Below, in pieces: positions 33,487 to 44,355 of a DNA stretch of 64,000 nucleotides. The stretch comes from Rachicladosporium sp. CCFEE 5018 (Eukaryota; Ascomycota; Dothideomycetes; Cladosporiales; Cladosporiaceae), in assembly GCA_002077045.2 (NCBI GenBank), contig KZ111148.1, positions 616,822 to 680,821 on the forward strand, given 5' to 3'. Every line of letters begins with the position of its first letter. Position 1 is the stretch's first letter. The translations under genes and the position numbers were made by a program. The notes beneath the pieces were generated by a model that was not told the DNA's origin, made no database searches, and saw only the letters and a list, made by a program, of their open reading frames with translations.

Positions 33487-33826
33487 GCACGGCTATGGCG
33501 AGGGATATGAGGGCTGAGGGGGAGAAGATCCCGAGGATCGAGGCTGAGCCGAGCTTAACAGGGGAGCAGATCGGGGAGATTGAGCTGAAGATCGGAGCGG
33601 GTCTGATTGAGGAGGTCATTCAGGTTGCGGAAGGCGAAGCGAAGTTGGTGGAAACGCTGTTGGAGGCGAAGGTGTATGTTGTACCGGAGAGATGCTTCAG
33701 GCAGTCGGAAATTATCACATCGCTGACGTCTGCTACAGTTGGGAAGACCTCGAGGAGAAGCCGACCGAGGGCCAGTGGGCGTACTACCAGCGGGATACGC
33801 ATACTGGAACGACACAAGCACGGTAG
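33487..33826 (+). CDS. NADH dehydrogenase NDUFA5/29.9 kDa subunit, C-terminal part (cut by gap)
   Basis: Visible exons are 33487-33673 and 33739-33826, with a 65 nt intron (GTATGT...CTACAG). The reading is EPSLTGEQIGEIELKIGAGL, then IEEVIQVAEGE, AKLVETLLEAK, and across the intron V-WEDLEEKPTEGQWAYYQ, ending T-T-Q-A-R. This matches the conserved end of the fungal NDUFA5 homologue, an accessory subunit of the matrix arm of mitochondrial complex I. The N-terminal two thirds lie in or beyond the gap. Confidence 0.85.
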
Positions 33827-34360
33827 ACCACGTTTGCCGCTTTGCTGCGTAGTCGGACGAATGTACATATGTATCAAATACGCTCACCCACCCGACCGCT
33901 ATTTCGCACACGTCGTCATCCTTCCTAGGCTCAATGTGCAGATCTCCTCTGCGGCTTATGACTTCGTCTGATCTGTAATTGCTGGACTTCAGCGAATGTC
34001 GTCCGACCTCGAGGGACGGATGCGAACGAAAGCAGAAGGTGACTATCTGCTCCTGAGACAGGCGAACTGTGGTCTCTATGTCATTTCTCCGTGTCATTTC
34101 TCCTTTCTGCTTCTATCACTGATATCTCTGTCCGTGCCTTCATAACACTGCAAGACAGCTTCATGCACTTTCCGTTCGCTACCACTGTTTGCAGCTGCAC
34201 CTAGCCGCTTCTGCACACGCCACTTCCATCAGCATGTGGGTCGTTCCATGGTTTCACGCGCAGAGCTAGATAAGCTCCAGACCTTCACCACCTTCAGCTA
34301 CATCTCTGACTACTTCTACTCATCGCTTCAACACAGCTGATACACAATCAAGCAATCAAG
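33827..34360. promoter_or_regulatory. Intergenic region upstream of the small conserved protein
   Basis: About 530 bases between NDUFA5 and the next gene on the same strand. No gene is seen; a C/T- and CA-rich leader precedes the ATG at 34361. Confidence 0.5.
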
Positions 34361-34746
34361 ATGCCTTCCTCCAAGTCCTCCGGCTCTGACAACTCCAGCT
34401 CCAACAAGTCCAGCAGTAGCCGTGGCGGCGACTACAGCTACAAGTCCAGCGGCACCAACGATCAGGTACGAGATTGCCGCTGTCCTTTCCGTATGTCGCG
34501 CTCTACTGACGATGCTGCAGGGAAACCACTACTGCTCCCGCGACTACGGTAGCTCGGCACCCAACCAGAATTCGTACCACTACAGCAACAGTGATGGGAG
34601 CTACTATTACTCCAGTGAGCTCCATCAGGTCCGGACAAGTAAGGCTATTGTATGCTGACGATTGAATAGATCCCAGCGGCAGCACATACTTCAACGACGG
34701 GAAGGGAGGTAGTATCTACACGCCGGCGGACAAGGGTGGGAAGTGA
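34361..34746 (+). CDS. Small conserved fungal protein, Ser/Tyr/Gly rich
   Basis: Three exons, 34361-34465, 34521-34614 and 34670-34746 (both introns 55 nt), encode 91 residues. The N-terminal third is Ser/Lys rich; the rest is GNHYCSRDYGSSAPNQNSYH, then SNSDGSYYYS, N-P-S-G-S-T-Y-F-N-D-G-K-G-G and a YTP end. Short proteins with this HYCSRDYG and YYYSNP pattern are familiar from other filamentous ascomycetes, but no function is known to me. No signal peptide or membrane span. Three exons in 386 nt, all with correct splice sites, support it as real. Confidence 0.72.
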
Positions 34747-35203
34747 AGGGAAGGAATCAGTAGAGCGGTGGCAGTGCATCGAATGTTGCATTGGAGATTG
34801 GCTGTGAGCTGTAGTTTAGACTGATAGGGTGGTGGACCAATGCGCGTGTACTAGTTGCTGCCTCATCAACATCGGCCGAGTGGGTTGAGAGGAGGTCGTA
34901 GGTTATCTGATTTGCAGCAGTCATGAGCAACTTGCCCACAACAACTCCCCGTCAACGTCTCCGGTGCCAGTCGCTCAGTACACACACATCCGAATGTTAC
35001 CACAGGACTGTTTTGTTGAATTCGCTGCATTTCGGGAGATAATATTTTGATCGAAACAGAAGGCATTTCGATCCAAGAATCGCCAAAGCGACATCGTCCC
35101 ACGTCCTCCACGTGGTTGTGGGTTTTATGTTCTGCATGAACAGTACTTGATCCAAGTCCGTAATCGAGGTTATTGACAACGTCCCCTCGCGTCACTCACG
35201 ATC
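34747..35203. other. Intergenic region upstream of SRP receptor beta
   Basis: About 460 bases. No gene is seen on either strand. Confidence 0.5.
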
Positions 35204-36144
35204 ATGTCTCCGAATAATGCGACGATGGACTGGGCGACGTGGGCGTTCTCGCCATCACCCTCGGCGATCATCGTGACCCTGCTTGCCGTACTGCTGATCC
35301 CGATACTGGTCCATTACATCTTGTATAAGACACAAGCACCTAGAGTCCTGCCTACGATACTGCTCGTCGGTCCAAGTGGTGGCGGCAAGACAAGTCTCCT
35401 CACACTGGTATGCCCATAAGATACCCGGACGAGAGCAAAATTCTGACAGAACGACAGTTCGCAACCGGCCACCCGTCCCAGACCCAAACCTCTCAATCGC
35501 CTCAGTCAGCCACCTGCCAAACCCCGTCCTCGACAAGCACATCATCCGACCGCTACCGCTCCGAAAACGACACCTCAGCCCGCGACCAACCGACCTTTAC
35601 CCTCCTCGACACCCCAGGCCACGGCAAACTCCGCCACCATGCCCTCTCCTCCCTAACCTCAACCCCAGCACTGAAAGGCCTGATCTTCGTCCTCGACAGC
35701 GCAGCCGTGAGCTCCGCCGCGAGTCTCACAGAAGCCGCAGAGTACCTCCACGATATTTTGCTTCTTCTACAGAAACGCCACACGGGTGCCAAGACGTCGA
35801 AGAACGCTCAGTCCGCTCCTGTGCTTGTTGCGGCGAATAAGCAGGATGTCTTCACTTCGCTTCCTGCGGGTCTGATCAAGCAGCGACTGGAGAGTGAGAT
35901 TACGAAGGTGAGGGTGACGCGGAGTAAGGGGCTTATGGACAGTGGGGTGGGTATGGAGGGGGATGTTGGGGGAGGCAGTGAGGACGCGGAGTGGCTGGGG
36001 GCGTTTGGGAGTGTGGGGTTCGGATTCGAGCAGATGGGGGAGTGTGATGTTGAGGTTAGTGTTGTGGGGGGAAATGTGAGAGGGGAGGGTGGGAAGGGAG
36101 GGAAGGTGGAGGGGTGGTGGGAGTGGATTGGGGGGGTGGTGTGA
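35204..36144 (+). CDS. SRP102: Signal recognition particle receptor subunit beta
   Basis: Exons 35204-35407 and 35458-36144 (50 nt intron) give 296 residues. One N-terminal membrane span (AIIVTLLAVLLIPILVHYIL, about 20-39) is followed by a G domain: P-loop GPSGGGKTSL near residue 57, switch region, DTPGHGKLR (G3), a strand IFVLDSAA, and NKQD (G4). A long Gly-rich insertion follows around residues 235-280, before WWEWIGGVV. This GTPase anchors SRP receptor alpha to the ER and takes part in co-translational targeting. Features and length agree with the fungal family. Confidence 0.9.
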
Positions 36145-37962
36145 GGGCGCTGATCAGCTGAGTGGATGCTGTCTGCTGCGATTCGACTCGTTGTGACTAT
36201 CTGTCTCACACCATTCGATGATCTCGGGGGACATCCGCACTGGACTGTGCTATTCCAGAGACCCTTATGGAGACGTTTCCCGTCCTTCGAAGGCGAGAGG
36301 GGCGCTGATTACGATCATACCTCAAGTTGATCTGGGCAAACCTCCGAATCAGGACGTCGAGCGACTTGAGGGCGGTGAAGCCCCATCAGCGAACGAGCCA
36401 TAGCGGAGGATAGCGAGATCGATTCGAGTTGCGACAGCAAGTTGCTTCCCAATCAGTAGAACGCATCGCTAACATCGTCATACTGTGACATGCGTATAGA
36501 ATTGTGTGCGTCTTTGAGAAGAGGTTATAAGAATTCTTGAAGGCGAAGCAAGTGCGAGCGTTACGCATCGTGCCTGCCGTTGTGAGTCGTCTCGAGTAAA
36601 TGTGCCTGCCTTGCATTGAAGACGATGCAAGGTAATGCTGCTTTCATCTTCTCGAGCTACGTTCACATGTTCTTCATCGCTGCGACGCATCACCGACCAC
36701 CATAGCGAAGCATCATGCCAGCTCGTGACGCGAAATGGCAGAATGCTCCCAGATGTCACGCAGTTTCAACAGATGGAATCTCTCGAGTTGCCCGTCCGTC
36801 TACTTCGTATCTGCAGATGTCGGCATCTGTCATAAGCACCTGGTGATGCGGGACCATTCGAGGCAACTTCTCACCATCGGTGGTCGTCCGTGAGCCCAAA
36901 TGGCACCGATCCCGACCCGGCTCATCGAATCATAAAGGTGCTCCTTCGGAGCATAGTCGTAGGCGCTCTCTCCGGGGTGAGGATCGCGCTCCGCTGCTAC
37001 ACACTGTTCGACAAGACTCACTGGACTCAACACAGGGGCGATATATGGGAACTTTGATGTTGAGAGACATTGTGTCGGCAGTCGTTCATATTGCAGGGAA
37101 GAGGGGACTCGGGCTTGCTCGCCTAGCAGATTGACAGACGCGTGGAGAAAGGCTGAGCAGAAGGCTTGTATCGCGGACCGCACAGTGCCGTACTGCAATC
37201 TTCCGGGTGTCCACATTCGATATGGGCTCTATCCGCCTCATCTGCCGATTTCAGTCTGAGAATTGGGATCGGGGATTCAGTCGTGGGAGACGGGGTGCTC
37301 ATGAACTTGTCTTTCAATTCTGCAGCATGTGAGGGCGTCTGTGACTGTGGCACTCACGCACGCGAGCACGAGACAGCATGCTGGGTGCGACGGCATCCCC
37401 ACACGTAGAACACGAGACGACCGTGCGACCGCAACCTTCGAGAGTAATCCCCGCGAGGGGCTAAACCTCATACAGACATGGCAGGATGTGACCCTGTCAA
37501 ATCCTCTCTCGCAATCAATGTTCTACCAAGACCTGATCGACTTCGATATCAATTGGTTGCATGCCCTGAAGCCCAAGGAAGGCATCTCAATCTCACGTTG
37601 GAAGTCGGGATCTGCGCAGCTACGACAGAACAATAATGATACAGTTCCTGCTGTACCTGCGTCGGACGCTAGCCGGCAGCGAATAGCGCGGAGTGCAGCA
37701 AGTCCCGGGAGTAGCGCTAGGGTACCTGGACTTGGCCGAGCATGAACGGCGCACGCGGGTGGTCGAGTCGTGAGTGGTTCCCTGTCCGTACCTTCGTATC
37801 CTGGCCGAAATGACTTTACTCGCTTGTCTCCTAAGGACTGCGTTGCTTCTTTCTATTCAACAAGACCACAGGGCCTGTCTGTGCCACGCTCGCTACCACT
37901 TTCTCTGACCACACGAGAGACTTCACTCTTTCTGTCACTCGTTTGTTCTGTTTCCCGCGAGC
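36145..37962. other. Intergenic region, no gene recognised
   Basis: About 1.8 kb between SRP102 and the amylase. Open frames at 37329-37745 (+) and 37123-37353 (-) overlap each other, carry no recognisable motif and lack supporting structure, so neither is called. The last 200 bases are probably the amylase promoter and leader (C/T-rich before the start). Confidence 0.45.
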
Positions 37963-39810
37963 GTGGTAGCAACGATGTCGCGTATCAGTCCCACCATGCC
38001 TTCTTTGCGCGCGATACTCTTACTTCCTGCGCTACTCCGGACGGCTCTTGCTGCAACAGCAGACGAATGGCGATCAAGGTCAATATACCAGGTCATGACC
38101 GACCGCTTTGCGCTCGCGAATGGGACAACGCCAATGGTTTGCAATCAAGCGGATGGCTACTATTGCGGAGGGCAGTGGAAGGGAATACACGACCAATTGG
38201 ACTACATACAAGGCATGGGATTTGATGCTATATGGATCTCTCCCATCGTTGCGCAGATGCCACAGTGGACGGCAGACGGGATGTCCTACGCGGGATACTG
38301 GCAGCAGAACCTGTACGACATCAATCTAGCGTTCGGGAACTCGACACATCTCCACGATTTGATCGACGCCGTACACGCTCGGGGGATGTTCTTCATGCTG
38401 GATATCGTGGTGAATCACATGGCATGGAATGGGCACCCAGACGATATACAGTATCAGATCCTGCAGCCTTTCAGCGACCAGAAGTACTACCACAAGTACT
38501 GCCCATCCGGGTATAGCGATGACGATCTCAGTAACCTCGAAGAGTGCTGGCTGGGCAGCCCCGAGGTGCCTCTCGCGGATCTGGACACTGGCGATCCAAT
38601 TGTGCGCCAGCTCTTCAGCATGTGGATTAAGACACAAGTGTGGAAGTGGGGCGTGGACGGGCTGCGTATCGATGCTGGCATCAACGTGAAGCCCGACTTC
38701 TTCCCTGACTTCATGGAGGCTGCAGGTGTGTTTGCGACAGCGGAGGTATACACCAGTCACGAGGACATCATGTGCACGTGGACGGACAAGATTGGCAGCT
38801 CGCTCAATTACCCTCTGTACTGGAAGATCACGGAAGCATTCCAGAGCTCGGACGGTGATATGAGTGCACTGGGAGACATGATGAAGTCAGAGCGCTCGGC
38901 CTGCAAAGATTCGTCTCTGCTCGGCACGTTCAGCGAGGTATGCTGTCGAAACCACTGCTGAAATCGTGCAAATCGCTGACCCATTTCGTAGAACCATGAT
39001 GTGCCGCGATTCGCAAATCACACCACTGACATGTCGCGTGCCGAGAACGTGGCAGCCTTCGTCATCATGGCTGACGGGATCCCGGTCGCATACCAAGGCT
39101 CCGAGCAACATCTTCAAGGTGGTACGAATCCTTTCACGAATCGCGAGCCCCTGTGGGAGACCGGTTATGACCGCACAGCACCCATCTACAAACTCTACAA
39201 CACCCTCAATCTCGTTCGTCGCCACGCAATCCGCAGTGATGGTGGCTTCACGAAGTACCCAAGCGACATCATCCACCAAGACGACCACACGATCGCCATG
39301 CGCAAGGGCAACGATGGCGCGCAGACCATCACGATACTCAGCAACACTGGTGCAGACTCCTCGGACGCCTCCGTACAGCTCTGCCAAGGTCACGGCTTTT
39401 CCTCGAACACCAAGCTCACGGAGGTCCTCTCGTGTACAAATGTCATGGTGGACGGCAATAATTGCATCAACGTTCCCGTAAAGTCCGGTCAGCCTCAAGT
39501 CCTGTACGCCGCGGATGCGTTGAGCGGCTCGACGCTTTGTGGGGACAAGAGCGGCGACAAGGTTGCACTTACGGCTGTCACGATTAGCTCGACGACAATC
39601 ACGACGACAATTGGCGGACAGCCTACGGCGATTAGGACGGCTACGACGATTCCGTTGAGTGAGATCGCGCCTACTGGTGTTGGAGTTGCGAGATCGGCTG
39701 CAGCGCCTCGTGCCGCGCTACCTGGAGGGACCGACATGCTCGTGGGGTCGACCCTCATGGCTGCATTCATGACTGGACTTGCTGCTACACTAATCAAATG
39801 TCTGGGATGA
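37963..39810 (+). CDS. GPI-anchored alpha-amylase (GH13)
   Basis: Exons 37963-38937 and 38992-39810 (54 nt intron GTATGC...TCGTAG) give 597 residues from the first Met; in-frame Mets at 37975 and 37996 are alternatives, and the latter gives the cleanest signal peptide (LRAILLLPALLRTALA). GH13 motifs: FMLDIVVNHMA (region I), DGLRIDAG with the nucleophile Asp (II), AEVY with the acid Glu (III), and E|NHDVPRF (IV) restored by splicing. The C-terminus has a Thr/Ser-rich stretch and a final hydrophobic tail (STLMAAFMTGLAATLIK), a GPI-attachment signal. This arrangement fits the AmyD/AgtA-type amylases linked to cell-wall alpha-glucan metabolism. Confidence 0.88.
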
Positions 39811-40728
39811 ACGCTCGGTCGGAACGTTCCAAGCATTAAGTTGTCACGTAATCTGGTGATGGCTCCCCTGATGATGGCTCCCCTGATGGAGTTGAGCTGG
39901 GCGAAGCCAACAGGATCGGATCCACTGCAGAGCCTGCCACCCATCTCGACTGTGCAGTGGTCCAGCGACGATGCCGCCGGGAGAGCCCAACGCGCCCATT
40001 CGATGCCCCAGCGGCTAACGGGCAGGGCGTGCGACCTGCACGTCCCGGTTTTCGTGCCTGTGGAGCCTCCTGGGCTATTGCCTCATCTCCGATTGCCGAC
40101 ATGGCGATGATGGCAGGAGCAAAGGGAAGCTTGTAAAGGCCGTCACAGAGAGGCGCTCAAGCTCGGCCCCTGCGGTCCGTCATCGGGGCGGTGGGTCTAT
40201 GTGACCAAAGCACCACGCCGTAAAAACTATCAGACTCTGTCCTGCACTCACCGACGCAACTGCAGAACGTGGTAACAACCCAGAAACCGCTGAGGACACT
40301 GGGTCTCGACACTATCGCATCCGGATGCAACTTGTAAACAGTGCGGTAGTCTCTGTGGGCGCCCACGGCTGCAGATCAAGCAGGACGTTTCAACGTGTAG
40401 ATTGGTGGCTACCGATCGTCGCGAGTGAGTAGTGCGCAGATGCGGCGCATTCGGGGCACCGGTGCATGTATGTAGAATCTAACGGCAGCAATGGTGGACG
40501 TCGAGACGGTCGTTGCATACATATACATAGCATATAGCTCACGAGACACATGGCAACATCACATGCTTACCACGGCGCACTTGCTCGTCTGCGATTCGAA
40601 AACTGGGCTTGCCTAGCACATCGAGAAAAGCATCTCTCCTGGGAGTGCCGAGCTACCTGGTGAAGTGTGAGGGAACTGAACTAGATATTACGTGAGGTTC
40701 ATTGACGCTGCAGTAATACATCGCTGTA
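39811..40728. other. Intergenic region between amylase and EMC4
   Basis: About 920 bases, convergent genes on both sides. A short direct repeat (gatggctcccctgat, twice) lies near 39857-39887. No gene is supported. Confidence 0.5.
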
Positions 40729-41345
40729 CTACGAGGGCCGAAAGTAGGCCCTTTCCAATGGCACTCTCTCGGTCTCCCAAGCCAGCCAGTCCGATCTCGT
40801 AGTCCTGCAATAACAATTAGTACACGCATCAATCCCCACCACGCAGACTCTACTCACGGCAACAACCCCATCCCATTCACCTTCCAAATTCCCAACGCCA
40901 GCGCCAGCATATTACACCCCACAAACGCCAACTTCACCCACAGCATCTCCTCCTTCTTCCCCTCCGTCTCAAACCTCGCGAACGTCTGATTAATCCCTAG
41001 CACAGCTTGCACCGGCCCCTTGAACAGCATGAACACCATCATGATACTGAAAATCTGCAGACTGTTGCCCGTCATGTACATGCCTATGGCATTCATGGGG
41101 AGTTGCTTTGCGGGCGCGAGCGCGATTTCCCAGGCTTTCTTGAGTTTGAGGGTGGCGGTTTCTTCGGGCGTGGGGGGTTTGCGGGAGACTGTTTGGGGTT
41201 GGGACTTGGATTTGGAGGATTTGGATTGGAGGGCTGTTTGGGGGGTGTAGCCTGGGGGGTCGGGGAGGGAGGATCGGGATTGCGCGGGAGGGGTGGAGTT
41301 TAGGTCGAGGACCCATTGGGGTGGAGGTGGGGGAGGCGCCATCAT
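40729..41345 (-). CDS. EMC4: ER membrane protein complex subunit 4
   Basis: Exons 40858-41345 (or starting at the adjacent ATG, 41342) and 40729-40804 with a 53 nt intron (GTGAGT...TGCAG) give 186-187 residues. The first 75 residues are Pro/Ser rich; the conserved domain runs LKLKKAWEIALAPAKQLPMN, then AIGMYMTGNSLQIFSIM, MVFMLFKGPVQAV, and a second membrane segment LALALGIWKVNGMGLLP. Splicing adds the family's usual end T-T-R-S-D-W-L-A-W-E. EMC helps insert membrane proteins in the ER. Divergent from AP-1 beta, with about 440 nt between starts. Confidence 0.9.
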
Positions 41346-41787
41346 AGGTAGTTGATGGATTTTGGCTCGAAGCCGAGATGCTGTCGCATAGTTGACCACG
41401 ATGTCGACGCCAAGAAGCCCCGTCACTTCACTCCGAACCCGTGAAAAGTGGACCCCTACTTTGACTAAGCATCGCGTTCGGGTCGCTCAGACATATGAGC
41501 ATTGGGATTGACATTGCCTCGCTATCCGACCCTGCGTAGACCTCGATCCTCCCTTCCAAGACGCATCCCCACGCCGCGCAGTCTTGTAAACACATCCTGC
41601 ACACGAGAGCCCCGCACGATAATCACGAGATCACGACCTGCCGCGATCTACGCTCCAAGTCGTGCAAGCCATTGGTCCATACGCCTGAACAGCACAGAGC
41701 TTGTAGTACAAGGTGGTGTGCAACGTTGGGAGGCGCAGCGGGCCACCGCGTGCGCGCATGTGTGCTTGAGGCATTCAAGTAGTCAAT
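41346..41787. promoter_or_regulatory. Divergent EMC4/AP-1 beta promoter region
   Basis: About 440 bases between two divergent housekeeping genes. No other gene is seen. The equivalent region of copy A is outside the window. Confidence 0.55.
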
Positions 41788-44206
41788 ATGAGCTCCTCTG
41801 GGCAAGATGCGAAGCTCTTCGCTAGGGTACGTCCAAATCTTCCATGCAGTTCAAAGTCACGACCAGGAAGAAGGCATAGCAGTGCCATCGCACCCTCTCC
41901 TTTGCGATCTTTCGCCCCTCCATATTCCCAGCCATGATGTCCGTCATGTTCCTGCCCAGCATGACCTACGAGCAGTCGCTCCAGGCATACGCTGCCCGCG
42001 CACCTGTATCGCACAGAAGCTTACTGTACCATCGCGCGCAACAGGGCAAAGTCGCTGAGCTGCGCCTCGAGCTGGCATCGGGAGGTGGCAAGAAGGATAA
42101 GAACTTCTCGAGCAAGAAAATTGCGTTGAAGAAGATCGTGGCCAACATGACGATGAGCAATAACGATATGGTCGCGCTGTTCCCGGACATTGTGGGTTGC
42201 ATGGGGATTGAGAGTCTGGAGATCAAGAAGATGTGGGTGAGCCGTGGCAGGAAGAGTGAGGGCGGAGAGCGTGCACTGATGGGAGGACTACAGGTGCTAT
42301 CTATACCTCGTCAACTATGCACGAGCGAAGCCGGACCTTGCATTGAAAGCGCTGCCGACATTACTCGAGGATCTGGAAGATTCGAATCCGCTCACGCGAG
42401 CGTTGGCTCTACGGACGATATCCTACGTTCATGTACGGCAGTTCGTTGAGGCCACAGTGCTGCCTTTGAAGAAGCTGCTGAAGGACTCGGATCCGTATGT
42501 TAGGAAGACCGCAGCATTCACAGTCGCCAAGCTGTATGATCACGACAAGCACCTAGTGGAGAACAGCGATCTGATCGATCGCCTGAACAACATGCTGAAG
42601 GATGAGAATCCGACGGTGATCAGCAGTGCATTGGCTGCGCTCATGGACATATGGGAGCGAAGCGAGAGCATCAAACTCACGATCGACTATGCCAGTGCTA
42701 GTAAGATCGTGCAGATCCTACCTGATTGCTCAGAGTAAGCGCGTGGTCATGAGATCTTGCGGACAATGGCTGACGCAATCATGCAGATGGGGTCAAACAT
42801 ACATACTCGAAGCTCTCACATCTTACGTCCCTCAGGACACGCAAGAAGCCGCGTTACTGGCTGAGCGAATAACGCCACGATTATCACACACTAACAGCGC
42901 AGTCGTGCTAACCTGCATACGAGTCATACTCTACCTCATGAATTACATCGATAACGAGAAGACGATAACAGGACTGTGCGGGAAGCTGTCACCTCCGCTA
43001 GTGACACTCCTGTCGAAAGGACCCGAGATACAGTACCTCGCACTCCGAAATGCCCTCCTCATACTACAGCGAAGACCAGATGTGCTCCGAAACGATATCC
43101 GTGTCTTCTTCTGCAAGTATAACGACCCGATTTACGTGAAAGTGACGAAGCTGGAGCTCATCTTCATGCTCGCGACAGCAACAAACATCAAAGAAGTCCT
43201 CGCAGAACTTCGGGAGTATGCCACGGAGATTGACGTCCACTTCGTGCGGAAGTCAGTGCGAGCGATCGGCAAGCTCGCGATCAAGATCGAGCCTGCGGCG
43301 AAGATTTGCATTGCTACGCTTCTCGAACTTGTAGCTACGAAAGTGAGCTACATCGTCCAGGAAGCAACTGTGGTGATCAAGAACATCTTTCGCAAGTACC
43401 CGAATCAGTATGAGAGCATCATCTCGACCCTCTGCGAGAATCTCGATTCACTTGACGAGCCGGAAGCCAAGGCTGCGATGATTTGGGTGATAGGGCAGTA
43501 CGCCGACCGGATAGACAACTCAGAAGTCCTGCTCGAAGACTTCCTGGACACGTGGCAAGACGAAACGCACGATGTGCAACTCGCGCTCCTCACAGCGACA
43601 GTGAAGCTCTTCATCCAACGACCGACGAAAGGCTCAGACCTGGTGCCCAAAGTGCTCAAGTGGGCGACGGAAGACACAGATAACCCGGATCTTCGAGATC
43701 GAGGATACATGTACTGGCGCCTCTTGTCATCGAACCCCGCAGCAGCGAAAGGCATAGTTATGGGCGAGAAACCTGCAATTACAGCCGAGTCAGAAAAGCT
43801 CGATACAGTGACACTAGAGGAGATGTGTCTGGTCGTCGGAACGCTAGCGACAGTCTACCTGAAGCCAGTGCACACTGTCTTTCGCTCCGCGCGTGCACGA
43901 AAGCTCCACGACTCACCTGCGCTGCAGCGGAAACCTGCTACTCGCCAATTACCTTCCATGAATGGCGCTGCGCCTGCACGCAATGGTGACGTGCTGGACG
44001 AAGCAGACGCTTACTTCGCTTCTGTGGGCTCGCAGCAGATGGCTGGCATGAGTCTGAACGATGGCAATGGCTTTGCGGGGAGTCCGACGGCGGAGCGCTT
44101 CGGCCAGCCGCCGGTAAATGCAAACCTGCCTATGGGCACGCATGCGCCCATGCGGATGGCGCAGGATGCGAGGGATGATGGGGAGGGAGACCTGTTGAGT
44201 TTGTAG
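41788..44206 (+). CDS. APL2: AP-1 complex subunit beta (beta-adaptin), complete, copy B
   Basis: Exons 41788-41826, 42045-42232, 42294-42734 and 42787-44206 give 695 residues with every junction in frame. The start MSSSGQDAKLFAR leads over a 218 nt first intron into GKVAELRLELASGGGKKDKN, the usual beta-adaptin N-terminus. The second intron uses a GTGGGT donor and splits M-C-Y-L-Y-L. Hallmarks: NMTMSNNDMVALFPD, SNPLTRALALRTISYVHVR and SDPYVRKTAAFTVAKLYD. No ear domain. A start at 41934, inside the long intron, would give a different first exon. The 3' third differs silently from copy A far more than the region 42787-43390. Confidence 0.93.
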
Positions 44207-44355
44207 CCATATTGTACATGGTTCTCCTTCAGCTACGAATATTACACTCTTGAGAGCTCCAAAGCTATGCACGTCCGCTTCTCCCATCGGGACTAGTCCC
44301 ATAACGAGGTCGCCAGAGCAGTATCACATCATCGGACTGTGTAGAAATTGCGCGA

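Noticed and set aside
33054..33971. A 305-codon plus-strand frame running through the N gap
   Set aside because: It is open only because Ns are translated as unknown. Its right part is the NDUFA5 exon, read on past its splice donor; its left part is the reverse of the putative GH71 end.
28021..37000. The 28-37 kb interval as a secondary-metabolite cluster
   Set aside because: It has a transporter, an amidase and an aldolase-like gene but no backbone synthase, and housekeeping genes are interspersed.
37329..37745. A 138-codon plus-strand frame upstream of the amylase
   Set aside because: It overlaps an open frame on the other strand, has no recognisable motif, and has no copy to compare with; not enough to call a gene.
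41934..42449. An alternative first exon for AP-1 beta starting at 41934
   Set aside because: The exon at 41788-41826 gives the usual D-A-K-L-F-A-R-G-K-V-A-E-L-R start of beta-adaptins; the 41934 start yields an unusual N-terminus and misreads the second intron.
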